A stretch of 64,000 nucleotides of DNA from Ponticaulis profundi (GCF_042659465.1 NZ_JBHSSW010000009.1:186001-250000); one strand, 5' to 3'; shown: positions 23,892-33,604, counted from the stretch's first letter. Made by a program: numbers and translations. Notes: generated by a model not told the origin, from the sequence alone.

Positions 23892-26267
23892 ATGCGATTA
23901 CAATCATTACTGGGTCGGTCATCCAGTGTCGCGGCTTTGATGCTGGCGGCGTCTTTGCCTTTGGTGGGCCAGGCGCAGGAGACAACCTCCACAGACGAAG
24001 AAGCCACCCTCGAGCGCGTGTTCGTAGAAGGACGCCGCGTGTCTCAGACAGACGAAGCCATTGGCCTCAATGAGGCATCGAACACCGTGGCGGTGACGCG
24101 TGAGGAGCTGCTCTCTGCACCGGGCGGCATTTCGGGTCTGAAAATGCTGGAATCGCTGCCTGGCTTCAACGTCCAGACCGATGGTGCGCTGGGTCTTTAT
24201 GAGTTCGGTAACTCGGTCACGGTTCGCGCCTTCAACCTGCAGCAGATCGGCTTCGTGCTGGATGGCGTGCCGATGGGCCGTTCGGATGCTTTCGGCGGGT
24301 CTCCGATCTTCCGTTATGTGGACAATGAAAACCTTGGCTCGGTTGTCGCCTCTCCGGGCGCAGGCGATGTCTCCCTGCCGAGCTATGCCTCGCTGGGTCC
24401 GATCGTCTCCTATAATTCGGTCGATCCGGAAGAAGATCCGGGCGGCATGATCTCCTACACTATGGGCGATGACAATCTGGAGCGTAGCTTCATCAAGCTG
24501 GAGTCGGGCAACTGGAATGGCTTCTCGGCCTATATCAGCCGCTCCAAGACGGACAGCGATCTGTGGCGTGGTCCGGGCAGTATCGACCGCGAGCATATTG
24601 AGGGCAAAATCAAGTACGAGTTTGACGAGGATACCTTCATCAAGTTCGGCTATGTCCATAATGACTTCTTCGACTATGACTCGCCATCAGGCCCGGAAAG
24701 TGTCTTCGAAGACGACTATTATTACGGCTATTCGCCGATCATTCCGGAAACCGGCTGTGTCGCGCCTCTGCCGGGCGTTTATGACTATAATGGCGATGGC
24801 GTTGCCGATGATGATGACTTCACGCCGCTCTATACCGGCGGCACCTGTACCCAGTATTATGAAGACCGCATCAACATCCGCGATGACACCCTCTATTCCC
24901 TGAATTTCGAGACCGATATCGTTGACGGCCTGATGTTCAAGGCAACGGCCTATCAGGAAGACAAGGATGGCTTTGGTGTCTCCCCGGATAGCTATAGCAA
25001 CACGCTCGGTCGTTATCTCGGTCAGGCCGCTGTCGGTCTGGATGTCGTCTGGCCGCGCGGGGTTCAGTATGGCCTCTCTGAAGTCGGCGGCACGCGTACC
25101 GGTCTGGTCGCAGGCTTTGAATGGGAGGTCGCCAACCATCTCATCGAATTTGGCGGCTGGTATGAAGACGAGGACTATAACCGCACGCAGGCCCGTCTGA
25201 ACAAGACGAACGGCTCTGCCGATGGCGACGTGATCTGGGATGAGACGGCGTATTACCGCCGCGATTACACGTCCTACCGCGAGTCCATGCAGTTCTACAT
25301 CAAGGATACGATCAGCCTTCTGGAAGATCGTCTGAATGTCGAGATCGGTGTGAAAAGCCTGAGCGTCGATTACTCGCTCGAAGGCTATCGCGATTATAAC
25401 GACTATTATCGCGTGGCTGAGGATGGGACCTATCTGCCAGGCTTCGGGCCACAGAATGTGGGTGAGGAGTATTCGAAAAACTTCCTGCCAATGGTTGGCG
25501 CGGTCTATGATCTGAATGATGCCGATCAGATCTTCGCGTCCTATTCGCAGAACTATGCTCTGCCGCGTGGCACCGATGACATCTTCTCCATCGCATCAAC
25601 AGATGCAGAGACAGACCCGCTTCCAGCGCCGGAAGGTGAGGAGTCAGACAATTTCGAGATTGGTATGCGGACAAACCGGGCGGGCTTTTATGGCTCGGCG
25701 GCGCTGTTCTACACCACATTCGATAATCGTCTGGTTTCTGGCAGCGTGATCAACCCGGCCACTGGTCAGCCGGAAGCCTATTACATCAATGCGGGTGAAA
25801 CTGAGGCTTATGGCTTTGAATTGTCGGGTGTTTATCAGCCTGATCTCTTCAACGACATGGTCTATTTCGATGGCAATCTGACCTATAACCACACCGAGTC
25901 GAAGGATGACTTCCCGGGTGGATCGGCAGGCTCCGTACTGGCCGATAGCCCGGAATGGCTGTTCACAGGCGGTGTCACGGTCGAGCCGACCGAATGGGCG
26001 GTTGCCAATCTTTCGGCGAAATACACCGGCACGCGCTATGCCGATTATACGGAAAGCTATGAGATGGAAGATTATACCGTCTTCAGCGCCTATCTCGATC
26101 TGGGCGGCCCGAATGACTTTGGCATTCCGGAAAACCTCAGCCTGCGCTTCAACCTCGACAATGTGTTCGATGAGGAAGTGCCAACCGCGTTTGTGTATGC
26201 CGGCTCGGCTTATTTCCGTCCGCTCAGCCCGCGCACCTTCCAGATGACACTGACCGCCCGCTTCTAG
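23892..26267 (+). CDS. TonB-dependent outer-membrane receptor
   Basis: 791-residue outer-membrane transporter energised by TonB. A signal peptide ends at LVGQAQE. The plug domain (about 45-170) has typical SAPGGISGLKMLESLPGFNVQ and VRAFNLQQIGFVLDGVPMGR; the 22-strand barrel follows, rich in aromatic and acidic strands. The last residues FQMTLTARF end in Phe, the BAM recognition signal. A calcium-like loop YNGDGVADDDDF (D/N-x-D/N-x-D) lies near residue 300. The substrate is not identified; no siderophore or sugar genes are adjacent. A terminator follows. Confidence 0.93.
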   Translation: MRLQSLLGRSSSVAALMLAASLPLVGQAQETTSTDEEATLERVFVEGRRVSQTDEAIGLNEASNTVAVTREELLSAPGGISGLKMLESLPGFNVQTDGALGLYEFGNSVTVRAFNLQQIGFVLDGVPMGRSDAFGGSPIFRYVDNENLGSVVASPGAGDVSLPSYASLGPIVSYNSVDPEEDPGGMISYTMGDDNLERSFIKLESGNWNGFSAYISRSKTDSDLWRGPGSIDREHIEGKIKYEFDEDTFIKFGYVHNDFFDYDSPSGPESVFEDDYYYGYSPIIPETGCVAPLPGVYDYNGDGVADDDDFTPLYTGGTCTQYYEDRINIRDDTLYSLNFETDIVDGLMFKATAYQEDKDGFGVSPDSYSNTLGRYLGQAAVGLDVVWPRGVQYGLSEVGGTRTGLVAGFEWEVANHLIEFGGWYEDEDYNRTQARLNKTNGSADGDVIWDETAYYRRDYTSYRESMQFYIKDTISLLEDRLNVEIGVKSLSVDYSLEGYRDYNDYYRVAEDGTYLPGFGPQNVGEEYSKNFLPMVGAVYDLNDADQIFASYSQNYALPRGTDDIFSIASTDAETDPLPAPEGEESDNFEIGMRTNRAGFYGSAALFYTTFDNRLVSGSVINPATGQPEAYYINAGETEAYGFELSGVYQPDLFNDMVYFDGNLTYNHTESKDDFPGGSAGSVLADSPEWLFTGGVTVEPTEWAVANLSAKYTGTRYADYTESYEMEDYTVFSAYLDLGGPNDFGIPENLSLRFNLDNVFDEEVPTAFVYAGSAYFRPLSPRTFQMTLTARF

Positions 26268-26291
26268 GCGTCAGAGCGCTTCACCCATAAG

Positions 26292-26322
26292 AAAAGCCCC
26301 GGTTCTGCCGGGGCTTTTTTTG
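26292..26322 (+). terminator. Intrinsic terminator after TonB-dependent receptor
   Basis: AAGCCCCGG-N5-CCGGGGCTT stem followed by TTTTTTT. Confidence 0.9.
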
Positions 26323-26333
26323 TCTGCTGCTGT

Positions 26334-26888
26334 TCAAGCGGCTGATTGTCTTTCCCGGTCTGGAACGGGCAGCTCAGAAAGTTTCTTTCGAAGAGCTCTG
26401 CTCTCGCTCAACTTGCCAGGCTGTACACGGATCAGATCGACGCGTGCCGTGGTGAAGGCGTGATTGACGAGTTCATCACGTTTGATGGTCTTCGCGCGAT
26501 TATGAGAGCTGTCATCCAGCTCAATCGCGAACAGGATTTGGCCGTCAAAGTCTGTCACCAGGAAGTCGACGTGCTTCTGTGCGATCCGGAGAAAGCCGGG
26601 GTTATCTTTTTTAAAGTCGCCGGTTCGCTCGACATCCAGAATATCGGCGATCCGCACTTTCGGACAAAGATATGCCCGGCCACGCAGAGCGCGATAGAGT
26701 TGTCGAAAAGCCAGACGTTCAGCTTCACTCAAAATGGTGGACCGCGATCGGTAAGCGTGAAGCGTCGGTTGTTTTCGTATTTTTTTGCGGGCTTTTCCGA
26801 AGAAGAGCGGGCCAATCGACGACAACGCCAAAGCCAGCACGCCGAAAGCAATCGCGAATCCCAAAATATCTGAAAAGGCATTCGCCAT
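26334..26888 (-). CDS. DUF2726 family membrane-anchored protein
   Basis: 184 residues from ATG 26888 (a GTG at 26912 gives a longer form). An N-terminal membrane helix (DILGFAIAFGVLALALSSIG) is followed by the DUF2726 domain. That domain has RLAFRQLYRALRGRAYLCPKVRIADIL and HVDFLVTDFDGQILFAIELDDSSH. The last motif (D...ExD with a nearby His) recalls restriction-endonuclease-like folds, but nuclease activity is not established for this family. It converges on the receptor gene. Confidence 0.8.
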   Translation of the reverse strand: MANAFSDILGFAIAFGVLALALSSIGPLFFGKARKKIRKQPTLHAYRSRSTILSEAERLAFRQLYRALRGRAYLCPKVRIADILDVERTGDFKKDNPGFLRIAQKHVDFLVTDFDGQILFAIELDDSSHNRAKTIKRDELVNHAFTTARVDLIRVQPGKLSESRALRKKLSELPVPDRERQSAA

Positions 26889-26985
26889 GTCACTGCTCCG
26901 AAGGTTTGCCACACGCTGCCAGAAACGTGTGAGGTAAGTCCTTCGGGAGCAGATTAAATTTCAACGATGACGGGCATTTCGAGGC

Positions 26986-28248
26986 TCACGAAACCCCTTC
27001 ATCCTGCTTCACGCGGAGGGCGGTGATCTGGTTGCGGGATTTGCGCAGCACATCAAAGCGATATCCATGGAAGGAAAAGCGCTGACCCGGTTCCGGGATG
27101 GTCTGCGCCTCATGGATGACGAGGCCTGCAATCGTGACGGCTTCCTCGTCTGGCAGATTCCAGCCAAGCGCGCGGTTGAGATCGCGAATGGTGACCACAC
27201 CATCGACATTCACAGAGCCGTCCGGTTGCGGGCGCACACCCTGAACAGCGACGTCATGCTCATCGCGGATATCGCCGACAATCTCTTCCAGAATGTCTTC
27301 CAGTGTGATCAGACCTTCCAGCGCGCCATATTCATCCACCACAAGCGCGAAGTGATTGCGCTTTTTCAGAAAGGCGTTCAGCTGCTCCTGTACGGTCAGC
27401 GTTTCCGGCACGAACCACGGTTCACGGATGATGCTGTCGAGATCCAGCTTGTTGAGATCGCCGCGCAGCGGCGCAATGGCGCGCAGCAAATCCTTGGCGT
27501 GCAGAATGCCAATGATCTCGTCCTGAGACCCGCGATAAAGCGGCAGCCGCGTATGCGGGCTGGACAGCGCGGTCATCACAATGTCGCGGGCCGGCTGGTC
27601 CGCATCGATCATGTTGATGTTCTTGCGGTGGATCATCAGGTCCGCAACGGTCAGATCCTTCAGGTCGAGCGCACCCACCAGCATGTGACGGTCATGCTCG
27701 GCCACGCCGCCTTCAGAGTGGTGCAGGTCAATCGCGCCGCGAATTTCCTCTTCGGCAGAGACAAGCCCCTGATCGGCGCGAATGCCGAAAATGCGCAGCG
27801 TGATCTTCACGATGAACTGGATGATGTTGACGATCCAGGCGAAGGTTTTCACCAGCCAGGTGATCGGCTGCGACACGGCCATGGCCACATTGTCAGAGTT
27901 CGAAATCGCATAGGTTTTCGGCATGACTTCGGCAAAGACGAGCACGAGCACCGTCATCACGGCGGTCGCAATCGGCACGCCCGCATCGCCGAACCAGCTG
28001 AGGAACATGGCCGTTGCCAGCGCAGATGCGAGAATATTGACGAGGTTGTTGCCGAGGAGAATGGCTCCGATCAGGCTCTCCTGATCGGCCAGCAGGCGGT
28101 TCACCCGCGCGGCGCGTTTATCGCCGTCTTTCTCCATTGCGTGCATACGCGCGCGGGAGGCTGCAGTCAGGGCGGTTTCCGATCCGGAAAAGAAACCGGA
28201 AAAGGCGAGCAGCACAATGACTGCAAAGAATGGCCACAGGGTGGTCAT
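26986..28248 (-). CDS. CNNM/CorC-type transporter with CBS domains
   Basis: 420-residue inner-membrane protein of the HlyC/CorC (CNNM-related) family, linked to magnesium/cobalt efflux. The N-terminal DUF21 region (1-185) has four hydrophobic helices and GSETALTAASRARMHAMEKDG. Two CBS motifs follow (MIHRKNINMIDADQ and VQEQLNAFLKKRNHFALVVDEYGALEGLITLEDILEEIVG region), then the C-terminal CorC_HlyC domain. It overlaps the aroB stop by four bases, so it is transcribed with aroK-aroB. Confidence 0.92.
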   Translation of the reverse strand: MTTLWPFFAVIVLLAFSGFFSGSETALTAASRARMHAMEKDGDKRAARVNRLLADQESLIGAILLGNNLVNILASALATAMFLSWFGDAGVPIATAVMTVLVLVFAEVMPKTYAISNSDNVAMAVSQPITWLVKTFAWIVNIIQFIVKITLRIFGIRADQGLVSAEEEIRGAIDLHHSEGGVAEHDRHMLVGALDLKDLTVADLMIHRKNINMIDADQPARDIVMTALSSPHTRLPLYRGSQDEIIGILHAKDLLRAIAPLRGDLNKLDLDSIIREPWFVPETLTVQEQLNAFLKKRNHFALVVDEYGALEGLITLEDILEEIVGDIRDEHDVAVQGVRPQPDGSVNVDGVVTIRDLNRALGWNLPDEEAVTIAGLVIHEAQTIPEPGQRFSFHGYRFDVLRKSRNQITALRVKQDEGVS

Positions 28249-29366
28249 GCGAGTTTCGTTTCAACCTCCAAAAATGCGCGTAAGGGCTCAGGATCGACCC
28301 CTTTTTGCACAAAGGAATTACCAATGCCTTTTGCTAGAATGAGGGTGAGCGCGCCGGATTCAACCTTCTTGTCCTGATACATATGGCTCAGAAGCTCATT
28401 TGCATCAAAATCACCGGTGTTCAGAGCCGCCAGCGTCGGTGCGAGACCGGATTTTGCCAGCAGGCGCTCGACCCGCACAACATCCTGGCCGGGGCAGATC
28501 CCCAATTGCCTGGAATAGCGATAGGCCATGGCCATACCGGTCGCGACCGCTTCACCATGCAGGACCCGGCCATCAAAGCCGCGTGCACGTTCAATCGCGT
28601 GTCCGAAGGTATGGCCGAGATTCAACAGGGCGCGTTTGCCCTGTTCGGTTTCATCTGCGGCGACCACGGCAGCCTTGGATTCACAGGAGATTTTGACAGC
28701 CTTTGCCAGCTCGGCCTTGTCACCGGCCAGAATGGCGTCCGTTGCTGTTTCCAGATGATCAAAGAAATCCGGGCGATCGATCAGGCCGTATTTGATCACT
28801 TCGGCATAGCCAGCGCGCCATTCGCGCGGTGGCAGCGTCGACAGCATGTCGATATCAGCCAGCACCAGAACCGGCTGATTGAACAGGCCGATCAGGTTTT
28901 TGCCATGTCGTGAATTGATGGCCGTTTTGCCGCCGACAGAGGAATCGACCTGAGAGAGCAGGGTGGTTGGCACCTGCACAAACGGCATGCCGCGCTTCAT
29001 CAGACCGGCCACAAGGCCAGACAGGTCACCGACAACGCCGCCGCCAAAAGCAATCAGCAGATCATTGCGCTCGGCTTCCTCGGCAATGAAATGCTCCAGA
29101 ACGGTTTCCAGATTGGCGAAGGATTTGGACGCCTCACCGGACGGAACGGTCTTCACGATGGCTGGAATGCCGCTCGCGTCCAGGCTTTTCAGGGCGCGTT
29201 CGCCATGAATGCCCCAGACCGCGTCATCGCTGAGAATAAAGGCGCGCGAAGTCGGCTTTGGCAGAGCGTCTTTGATACGCTCGCCGAACGTGTCGATCAG
29301 CGCGCTGCCAATCACGATGTCATAGCTGCGTTTGCCGAGATCGACCCGGACAATGTCTTCAGTCAT
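28245..29366 (-). CDS. aroB: 3-dehydroquinate synthase
   Basis: Second enzyme of the shikimate pathway: converts DAHP to 3-dehydroquinate with NAD and a divalent metal. 373 residues, the normal length. NAD-binding FGGGVVGDLSGLVAGLMKRG, the TTLLSQVDSSVGGKTAIN core and the metal site LNLGHTFGHAIE are visible. It overlaps aroK by 8 bases upstream and the CorC-type gene by 4 downstream, giving an aroK-aroB-corC-like operon. This order is common in Alphaproteobacteria. Confidence 0.97.
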   Translation of the reverse strand: MTEDIVRVDLGKRSYDIVIGSALIDTFGERIKDALPKPTSRAFILSDDAVWGIHGERALKSLDASGIPAIVKTVPSGEASKSFANLETVLEHFIAEEAERNDLLIAFGGGVVGDLSGLVAGLMKRGMPFVQVPTTLLSQVDSSVGGKTAINSRHGKNLIGLFNQPVLVLADIDMLSTLPPREWRAGYAEVIKYGLIDRPDFFDHLETATDAILAGDKAELAKAVKISCESKAAVVAADETEQGKRALLNLGHTFGHAIERARGFDGRVLHGEAVATGMAMAYRYSRQLGICPGQDVVRVERLLAKSGLAPTLAALNTGDFDANELLSHMYQDKKVESGALTLILAKGIGNSFVQKGVDPEPLRAFLEVETKLA

Positions 29367-29937
29367 TGGAGGGAAACTTTTCCTTCAGGGCAGAAATAAT
29401 GTCACGCACGGCATTCATATGCGGTCCGTCGCGGCTTTCAACGACAATATCGGCCGTGGCATAGGTTGCCTTGCGCGTTTCCAGAAGATTGCGCAGCCGA
29501 TCTTTCGGGTTTTCGGTCTTCAGCAAAGGGCGGCCATCGCGGCGGCTGACGCGTCGCCAGAGCGTTTCAAGATCGGCGCTCAGCCAGATGGTGACAGCAT
29601 GCTCTTTCAGCAGGGCGCGCGTCTGATCATTCATGAAAGCGCCGCCACCTGTGGCCAGTACCTGCTGTTTGCCGGTGATCAGACGCTCAATGACGCGCTG
29701 CTCGACACGGCGGAATTCCTCTTCGCCATGCAGAGAGAATATGTCGGATACGGACAGACCGGCTGCCTTTTCGATTTCGTCATCGCTATCGTGAAAAGGA
29801 AGCTTGAGTGTGTCGGCCAGACGTCGACCGACAGATGATTTGCCAGCGCCCATCAGGCCGACAAGTGCGATTGTTTTGCCGTTTGCGAGCGGTCCCGCTG
29901 AAGTTTCTGTTTCTATTGTCACATTTCCAACGCGCAT
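29359..29937 (-). CDS. aroK: Shikimate kinase
   Basis: Phosphorylates shikimate at O3 with ATP. 192 residues from ATG 29937; the frame is open further upstream but that part has no kinase homology. Walker A GLMGAGKSSVGRRLADTL, the shikimate-binding FHDSDDEIEKAAG, LATGGGAFMN and the lid SRRDGRPLL are present. First gene of an operon with aroB. The N-terminal ~22 residues (MRVGNVTIETETSAGPLANG) are longer than in E. coli AroK. Confidence 0.95.
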   Translation of the reverse strand: MRVGNVTIETETSAGPLANGKTIALVGLMGAGKSSVGRRLADTLKLPFHDSDDEIEKAAGLSVSDIFSLHGEEEFRRVEQRVIERLITGKQQVLATGGGAFMNDQTRALLKEHAVTIWLSADLETLWRRVSRRDGRPLLKTENPKDRLRNLLETRKATYATADIVVESRDGPHMNAVRDIISALKEKFPSND

Positions 29938-30019
29938 CTGCCTTTGCGCCTCCACAAAGAACAGGCTTATACATAAAGGAATCATCGGGCAATTGTTCGA
30001 ACGAGGCGAAAGGTAAACG

Positions 30020-30154
30020 ATGAGACTATTTCTCATTATCGTGGGTATTCTGATCGTATTGGCGGTCGGCGGCATCTTCTGGCTGGCCGGTGAGGCAGAG
30101 AAAAACCCACCTTCATCCACCCAACTCGAATTCGAGGTTGATCTGGATGATTAG
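30020..30154 (+). CDS. 44-residue membrane peptide
   Basis: Short reading frame from ATG 30020 with AAAGGT 5-10 bases upstream. One N-terminal hydrophobic helix (LFLIIVGILIVLAVGGIFWLAG) is followed by a polar, acidic tail ending EFEVDLDD. It overlaps the next gene by 8 bases (ATGATTAG), which implies coupled translation. Divergent from aroK. Family not recognised; it may anchor or assist the exported protein encoded next. Confidence 0.6.
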   Translation: MRLFLIIVGILIVLAVGGIFWLAGEAEKNPPSSTQLEFEVDLDD

Positions 30155-31820
30155 AACGCTAGCCATTGCGGGCGTCTCGCTTCTGGCGATCAGTGCACAT
30201 GCGCAGGGTCTGCGCAGCACCAGCCTTGGAGAGATCGACCCCTGGGGTGTTGGCGCGCTGTCGACGCGCGAGCTGGAAGCCCTGCCGCAGGGCCTCTGGG
30301 ACAATTCCTCAGCGACCCAGCTTGAGACGCTTTTTGTCACCACCGATGTTCATGCGCTTTCGCCAGCCATGCGCGATCTGGTCCGCCGGGCGCTCCTGTC
30401 GCCTGCACGTCGCCCGGATGTCGAGAATGCCGCCTCTTTGCTGGGGCTGCGCCTTTCACTTGTGCGTGAGCTGGGCGATCTGGACGCCTATAATCATTTC
30501 GTACGGCAGATTTCCGGCCAGCCAGGCGTCCCGAGCCAGGTAGAGCTTGAAATCGACATGGATCTGGCGCGCGGAAATCTCGCCTCGGCCTGTTCACGTG
30601 TGCGCGCAAGCACAGAGGTCACCGGCTATCTCCTGAATGCCCGCGCGGTGTGTTTTGCGCTGTCGGGTGAACTTGGATCTGCCGAACTGGCGCTGGAATT
30701 TGCGCGCAATGAAGGCGCCGAAGACCCATGGCTGATCGCAGCCGTCGGCGCCGTCGATGAGAATTTCAAAGGCAGGAAACCGACAGCCGATTTCAGCACA
30801 GGCCTGAAACTCGCCCTGTCCATTGCGGGCAATCTGCCCATTGCCAAGGAAGATGGCTATGCCAGCCTGACGCCAATGGTGGCCGCAGAGCTGATCAAGC
30901 GCTCGGATATTTCCCGCGGGTTTCGCATCGTGGCCGCAGACATCGCCGCGCGCGCAGATGTGATCTCCTACGATACCTATCGAAACGCCTATTTCTCCGA
31001 CATGCCAGCCATGCCGGAACCGCCTCCGCCACCGCTGGAGGGCGAACCTGCACCGGAACCGGAAGAGATTGAGCGCCCTGAGCCGATCAATCCGCTGGAT
31101 GCCGCCCTGATGGCCACGCGCGACCGGACGATGAATGAACGCGCCCGCGCCGAAGCCTTCGCCGCCGCGCTGACAGCTACAGAGCCGGACCTGAAAGCCT
31201 ATCTCGCCACTGCCGGCGCGCTGATGCCGGAACTTCAGAACATTCGCAATCAGAACCTGATCGTCGAATATGGTGAGGTCTTTGCCCTCGCGGCCATCGC
31301 AACCGGCGATACCGATCTTTCGCAGCGCTTCACCAGCGGCACCGTGTTCGAAGGCGGCCCGCAGCCAGACGAATACGCGCTGGCCTGGATTGATGGCGTG
31401 CGCATTCTGGCGGGCATTGATGAGTCAGCAGAATCGGTCCGCGTCGTGTCTTCGCGTCTGGCCCGCAATGCCAGCGATGACACACGCGCCAAGGCCGCAC
31501 GCATGCTCTACATGTTCTCGGTCATGGGCAGTTCCATCGCACCGGATGCGCGTGAGTTTCTGGCATCCACCAATGCCAAAGTGCTGAACACGGGCGAACG
31601 CATCGACCTGCAGACGCAATTGCTGACGGAAACGGCTCTGACCAGCGATGCGCTGGGCGAAGGCGTCTTCCGCGTGGCCGCTGCGGCCGGTGAAGACCCG
31701 ACCCAGCTCAATATGTTTGATCTGGGGCTTCTGGTCCGCACGCTTCGCGCCGAAGGCTTTGAAGGGTCAGCACGCGCGCTCGCGATTGAAGGGGTTGGCT
31801 TTCAACGTCCGAAAAGCTGA
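30147..31820 (+). CDS. Large exported alpha-helical protein, unknown function
   Basis: 557 residues starting at ATG 30147. A signal peptide (MIRTLAIAGVSLLAISAHAQG) is followed by a mature protein rich in Ala/Leu/Glu helices resembling TPR or related solenoid repeats (for example AVCFALSGELGSAELALEFARN). A Pro/Glu-rich hinge (PEPPPPPLEGEPAPEPEE) at about 290-310 splits two helical lobes. It lies between aroK and xerD, a conserved alphaproteobacterial position for such a protein as I recall. Possible scaffold role in the periplasm; no catalytic motif seen. Confidence 0.75.
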   Translation: MIRTLAIAGVSLLAISAHAQGLRSTSLGEIDPWGVGALSTRELEALPQGLWDNSSATQLETLFVTTDVHALSPAMRDLVRRALLSPARRPDVENAASLLGLRLSLVRELGDLDAYNHFVRQISGQPGVPSQVELEIDMDLARGNLASACSRVRASTEVTGYLLNARAVCFALSGELGSAELALEFARNEGAEDPWLIAAVGAVDENFKGRKPTADFSTGLKLALSIAGNLPIAKEDGYASLTPMVAAELIKRSDISRGFRIVAADIAARADVISYDTYRNAYFSDMPAMPEPPPPPLEGEPAPEPEEIERPEPINPLDAALMATRDRTMNERARAEAFAAALTATEPDLKAYLATAGALMPELQNIRNQNLIVEYGEVFALAAIATGDTDLSQRFTSGTVFEGGPQPDEYALAWIDGVRILAGIDESAESVRVVSSRLARNASDDTRAKAARMLYMFSVMGSSIAPDAREFLASTNAKVLNTGERIDLQTQLLTETALTSDALGEGVFRVAAAAGEDPTQLNMFDLGLLVRTLRAEGFEGSARALAIEGVGFQRPKS

Positions 31821-31835
31821 CACAGGTGTTTGGCG

Positions 31836-32744
31836 ATGAGCGAAGACAGTCAGCGGATTGGGGCCTTTCTCGACATGCTCGCGGTCGAGCGCGGCGCGGC
31901 TAACAATACGCTGCAGGCTTATCGCCGCGACCTGGACGATGCTGTCGCCAGCCTGCCATCGGGGCTGGTTTCGGCCTCTGGTGCCGATCTGACCGGCTAT
32001 CAGCAATCACTCTCGAAACAGGGCATGGCGGCGTCCACGATTGCGCGGCGTCTGTCCGCCCTTCGTCAGTTCTACCGTTTCGAGGTGGAGGAAGGCCTGC
32101 GCACCACCAATCCGGCCAGTGATCTGGTGACACCGACGCTGCGCCGTAACGTGCCGGATGTGCACTCTCGCGAAGACATGACCACCCTCCTTGCCGCCTG
32201 TGAGGGCGAAAGCATGCGGGACCGGCGTGATCTCTGCCTTCTGGAGCTGATCTACAGCGCCGGGCTGCGTGCCAGCGAGATTTGCGCCCTGCCCATGTCG
32301 GCGCTGAAAACCCGCAGGGACGGGTTCATTCGCGTCATCGGCAAGGGCAATAAGGAAAGGCTTTGCCCGGTTGGGCGTCATGCCAATCATGCGCTGGATG
32401 CCTATCTCGCCGTCCGTGAGGCTTCGCTGCCAAAGCGGAACCGGGCCGTTGCTGATGCCTTTGTGTTTCCATCCGGCGGCAAGGACGGGCATCTCAGTCG
32501 GCGGACCTTACAGAATGTGCTCGACCAGCGCGCCATCGCCGCAGGCCTCGACCCGACGGCGATCTCACCGCACAGCCTGCGCCATGCCTTCGCGACCCAT
32601 ATGCTGCAGGGCGGGGCCGATCTTCGCACCGTCCAGATGCTGCTTGGCCATGCCGATATTTCCACCACGCAGATCTATACCCACCTCCTGACAGATGATC
32701 TGGCCGATCTTCTTGCTGCCGCACACCCGCTTGCACAGGGGTAA
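31836..32744 (+). CDS. xerD: Site-specific tyrosine recombinase XerD
   Basis: Resolves chromosome dimers at dif together with XerC and FtsK. 302 residues from ATG 31836. The N-terminal SAM-like core-binding domain (FLDMLAVERGAANNTLQAYRRDL) is followed by the catalytic domain with the full set: Arg in SAGLRASEI, Lys in GKGNKERLCPVG, H-x-x-R in SPHSLRHAFATHML, His in LLGHADISTTQ and the nucleophile Tyr in QIYTHL. A chromosomal housekeeping position (after aroK-aroB) argues against an integrase of a mobile element. Confidence 0.95.
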   Translation: MSEDSQRIGAFLDMLAVERGAANNTLQAYRRDLDDAVASLPSGLVSASGADLTGYQQSLSKQGMAASTIARRLSALRQFYRFEVEEGLRTTNPASDLVTPTLRRNVPDVHSREDMTTLLAACEGESMRDRRDLCLLELIYSAGLRASEICALPMSALKTRRDGFIRVIGKGNKERLCPVGRHANHALDAYLAVREASLPKRNRAVADAFVFPSGGKDGHLSRRTLQNVLDQRAIAAGLDPTAISPHSLRHAFATHMLQGGADLRTVQMLLGHADISTTQIYTHLLTDDLADLLAAAHPLAQG

Positions 32745-32798
32745 GGTTCGGAACTTCGATGCCTGTCGAAGACTTAAGTCAGACAGGAGGCTTCGAAG

Positions 32799-33095
32799 AT
32801 GAAAAACACACCTGGTCAGAATTCACCCCTGTTGGCCGCTGCCGCGCTTGTCGGAACGGGCCTGCTGCTGCGCCAATGGAAGCCAACACCGCTGGATCTG
32901 CCAAAAGCCGACACACCGCACGCCGATAAAGGCAGTCGCCGCAAGGTGCGACAGGCCCGTGATGGTGTGGCCAAGCTCTTCATGCCAGAGAACATGATGA
33001 AATCGCTTGGCACATCCCTGTTGATGATTGGCGGCGGGCTGGTTGCCATGCGCGCCTTTGATGAAGTCGTCGAGGAACAGGAAAAGCTTTTTTGA
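32799..33095 (+). CDS. Small membrane-associated protein, unknown
   Basis: 98 residues. Two hydrophobic segments (LLAAAALVGTGLLL near the N-terminus, SLGTSLLMIGGGLVAMRAF near residue 70) flank a basic middle (KGSRRKVRQARDG). The ATG is preceded by AGGAGG. It overlaps the NUDIX gene (TTG start within the TGA stop region), so the two are coupled. Not recognised as a known family. Confidence 0.7.
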   Translation: MKNTPGQNSPLLAAAALVGTGLLLRQWKPTPLDLPKADTPHADKGSRRKVRQARDGVAKLFMPENMMKSLGTSLLMIGGGLVAMRAFDEVVEEQEKLF

Positions 33096-33604
33096 CACCG
33101 GCTATAAAACCGCGTCCGACCGCGCGTCTTTTGCCCTTTGATCCGCAGGGACGGCTGCTGCTCGTCCATATGCATGACGAAAACGTCGCCAATGCAGACG
33201 GTGAGGTGCTCTCAGACCCGTACTGGGTCACGGTTGGCGGCGCGATTGATGCGGGCGAAACCACGCTGGAAGCAGCCTGGCGCGAACTTGAGGAAGAAAC
33301 AGGCCTCAACCGGGATACGGCGCGCATAGGTCCGCCCGTCTGGTATGCCGAACACGTGCTCACCTTTTATGGCCGACAGTCTCTTTTGCAGGAAACCTTC
33401 TTCCTGGCCGAGGCTTTCACCACAGAGCTTGATCATTCCGGTTTCGAAACGACTGAAAAAGCCGCCATCAGCCACATGAAATGGTGGCCGGTCGATGATC
33501 TGCTCGCCAGTTCGCAGCAAGTCTTCCCGCGCGGCCTGAAAGCGGAATTGCCCGCCTTGCTCGCCAATGGGCCACCATCCGGCATTCGCACGATCCGCGC
33601 CTGA
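33092..33604 (+). CDS. NUDIX hydrolase
   Basis: 170-residue nucleoside-diphosphate-linked-moiety hydrolase. The NUDIX box GX5EX7REUXEEXGU is complete: GAIDAGETTLEAAWRELEEETGL around residues 50-72, split here by reference as GAIDAGE and RELEEETGL. The start is TTG 33092 overlapping the previous stop. Many relatives act on oxidised or activated nucleotides; the substrate is unknown. Confidence 0.9.
   Translation: MTPAIKPRPTARLLPFDPQGRLLLVHMHDENVANADGEVLSDPYWVTVGGAIDAGETTLEAAWRELEEETGLNRDTARIGPPVWYAEHVLTFYGRQSLLQETFFLAEAFTTELDHSGFETTEKAAISHMKWWPVDDLLASSQQVFPRGLKAELPALLANGPPSGIRTIRA

Noticed and set aside
27067..28377. Long plus-strand reading frame (436 codons)
   Set aside because: It is exactly antisense to the CorC-type transporter, with His/Arg-rich composition typical of a reversed GC-rich gene and no family match.
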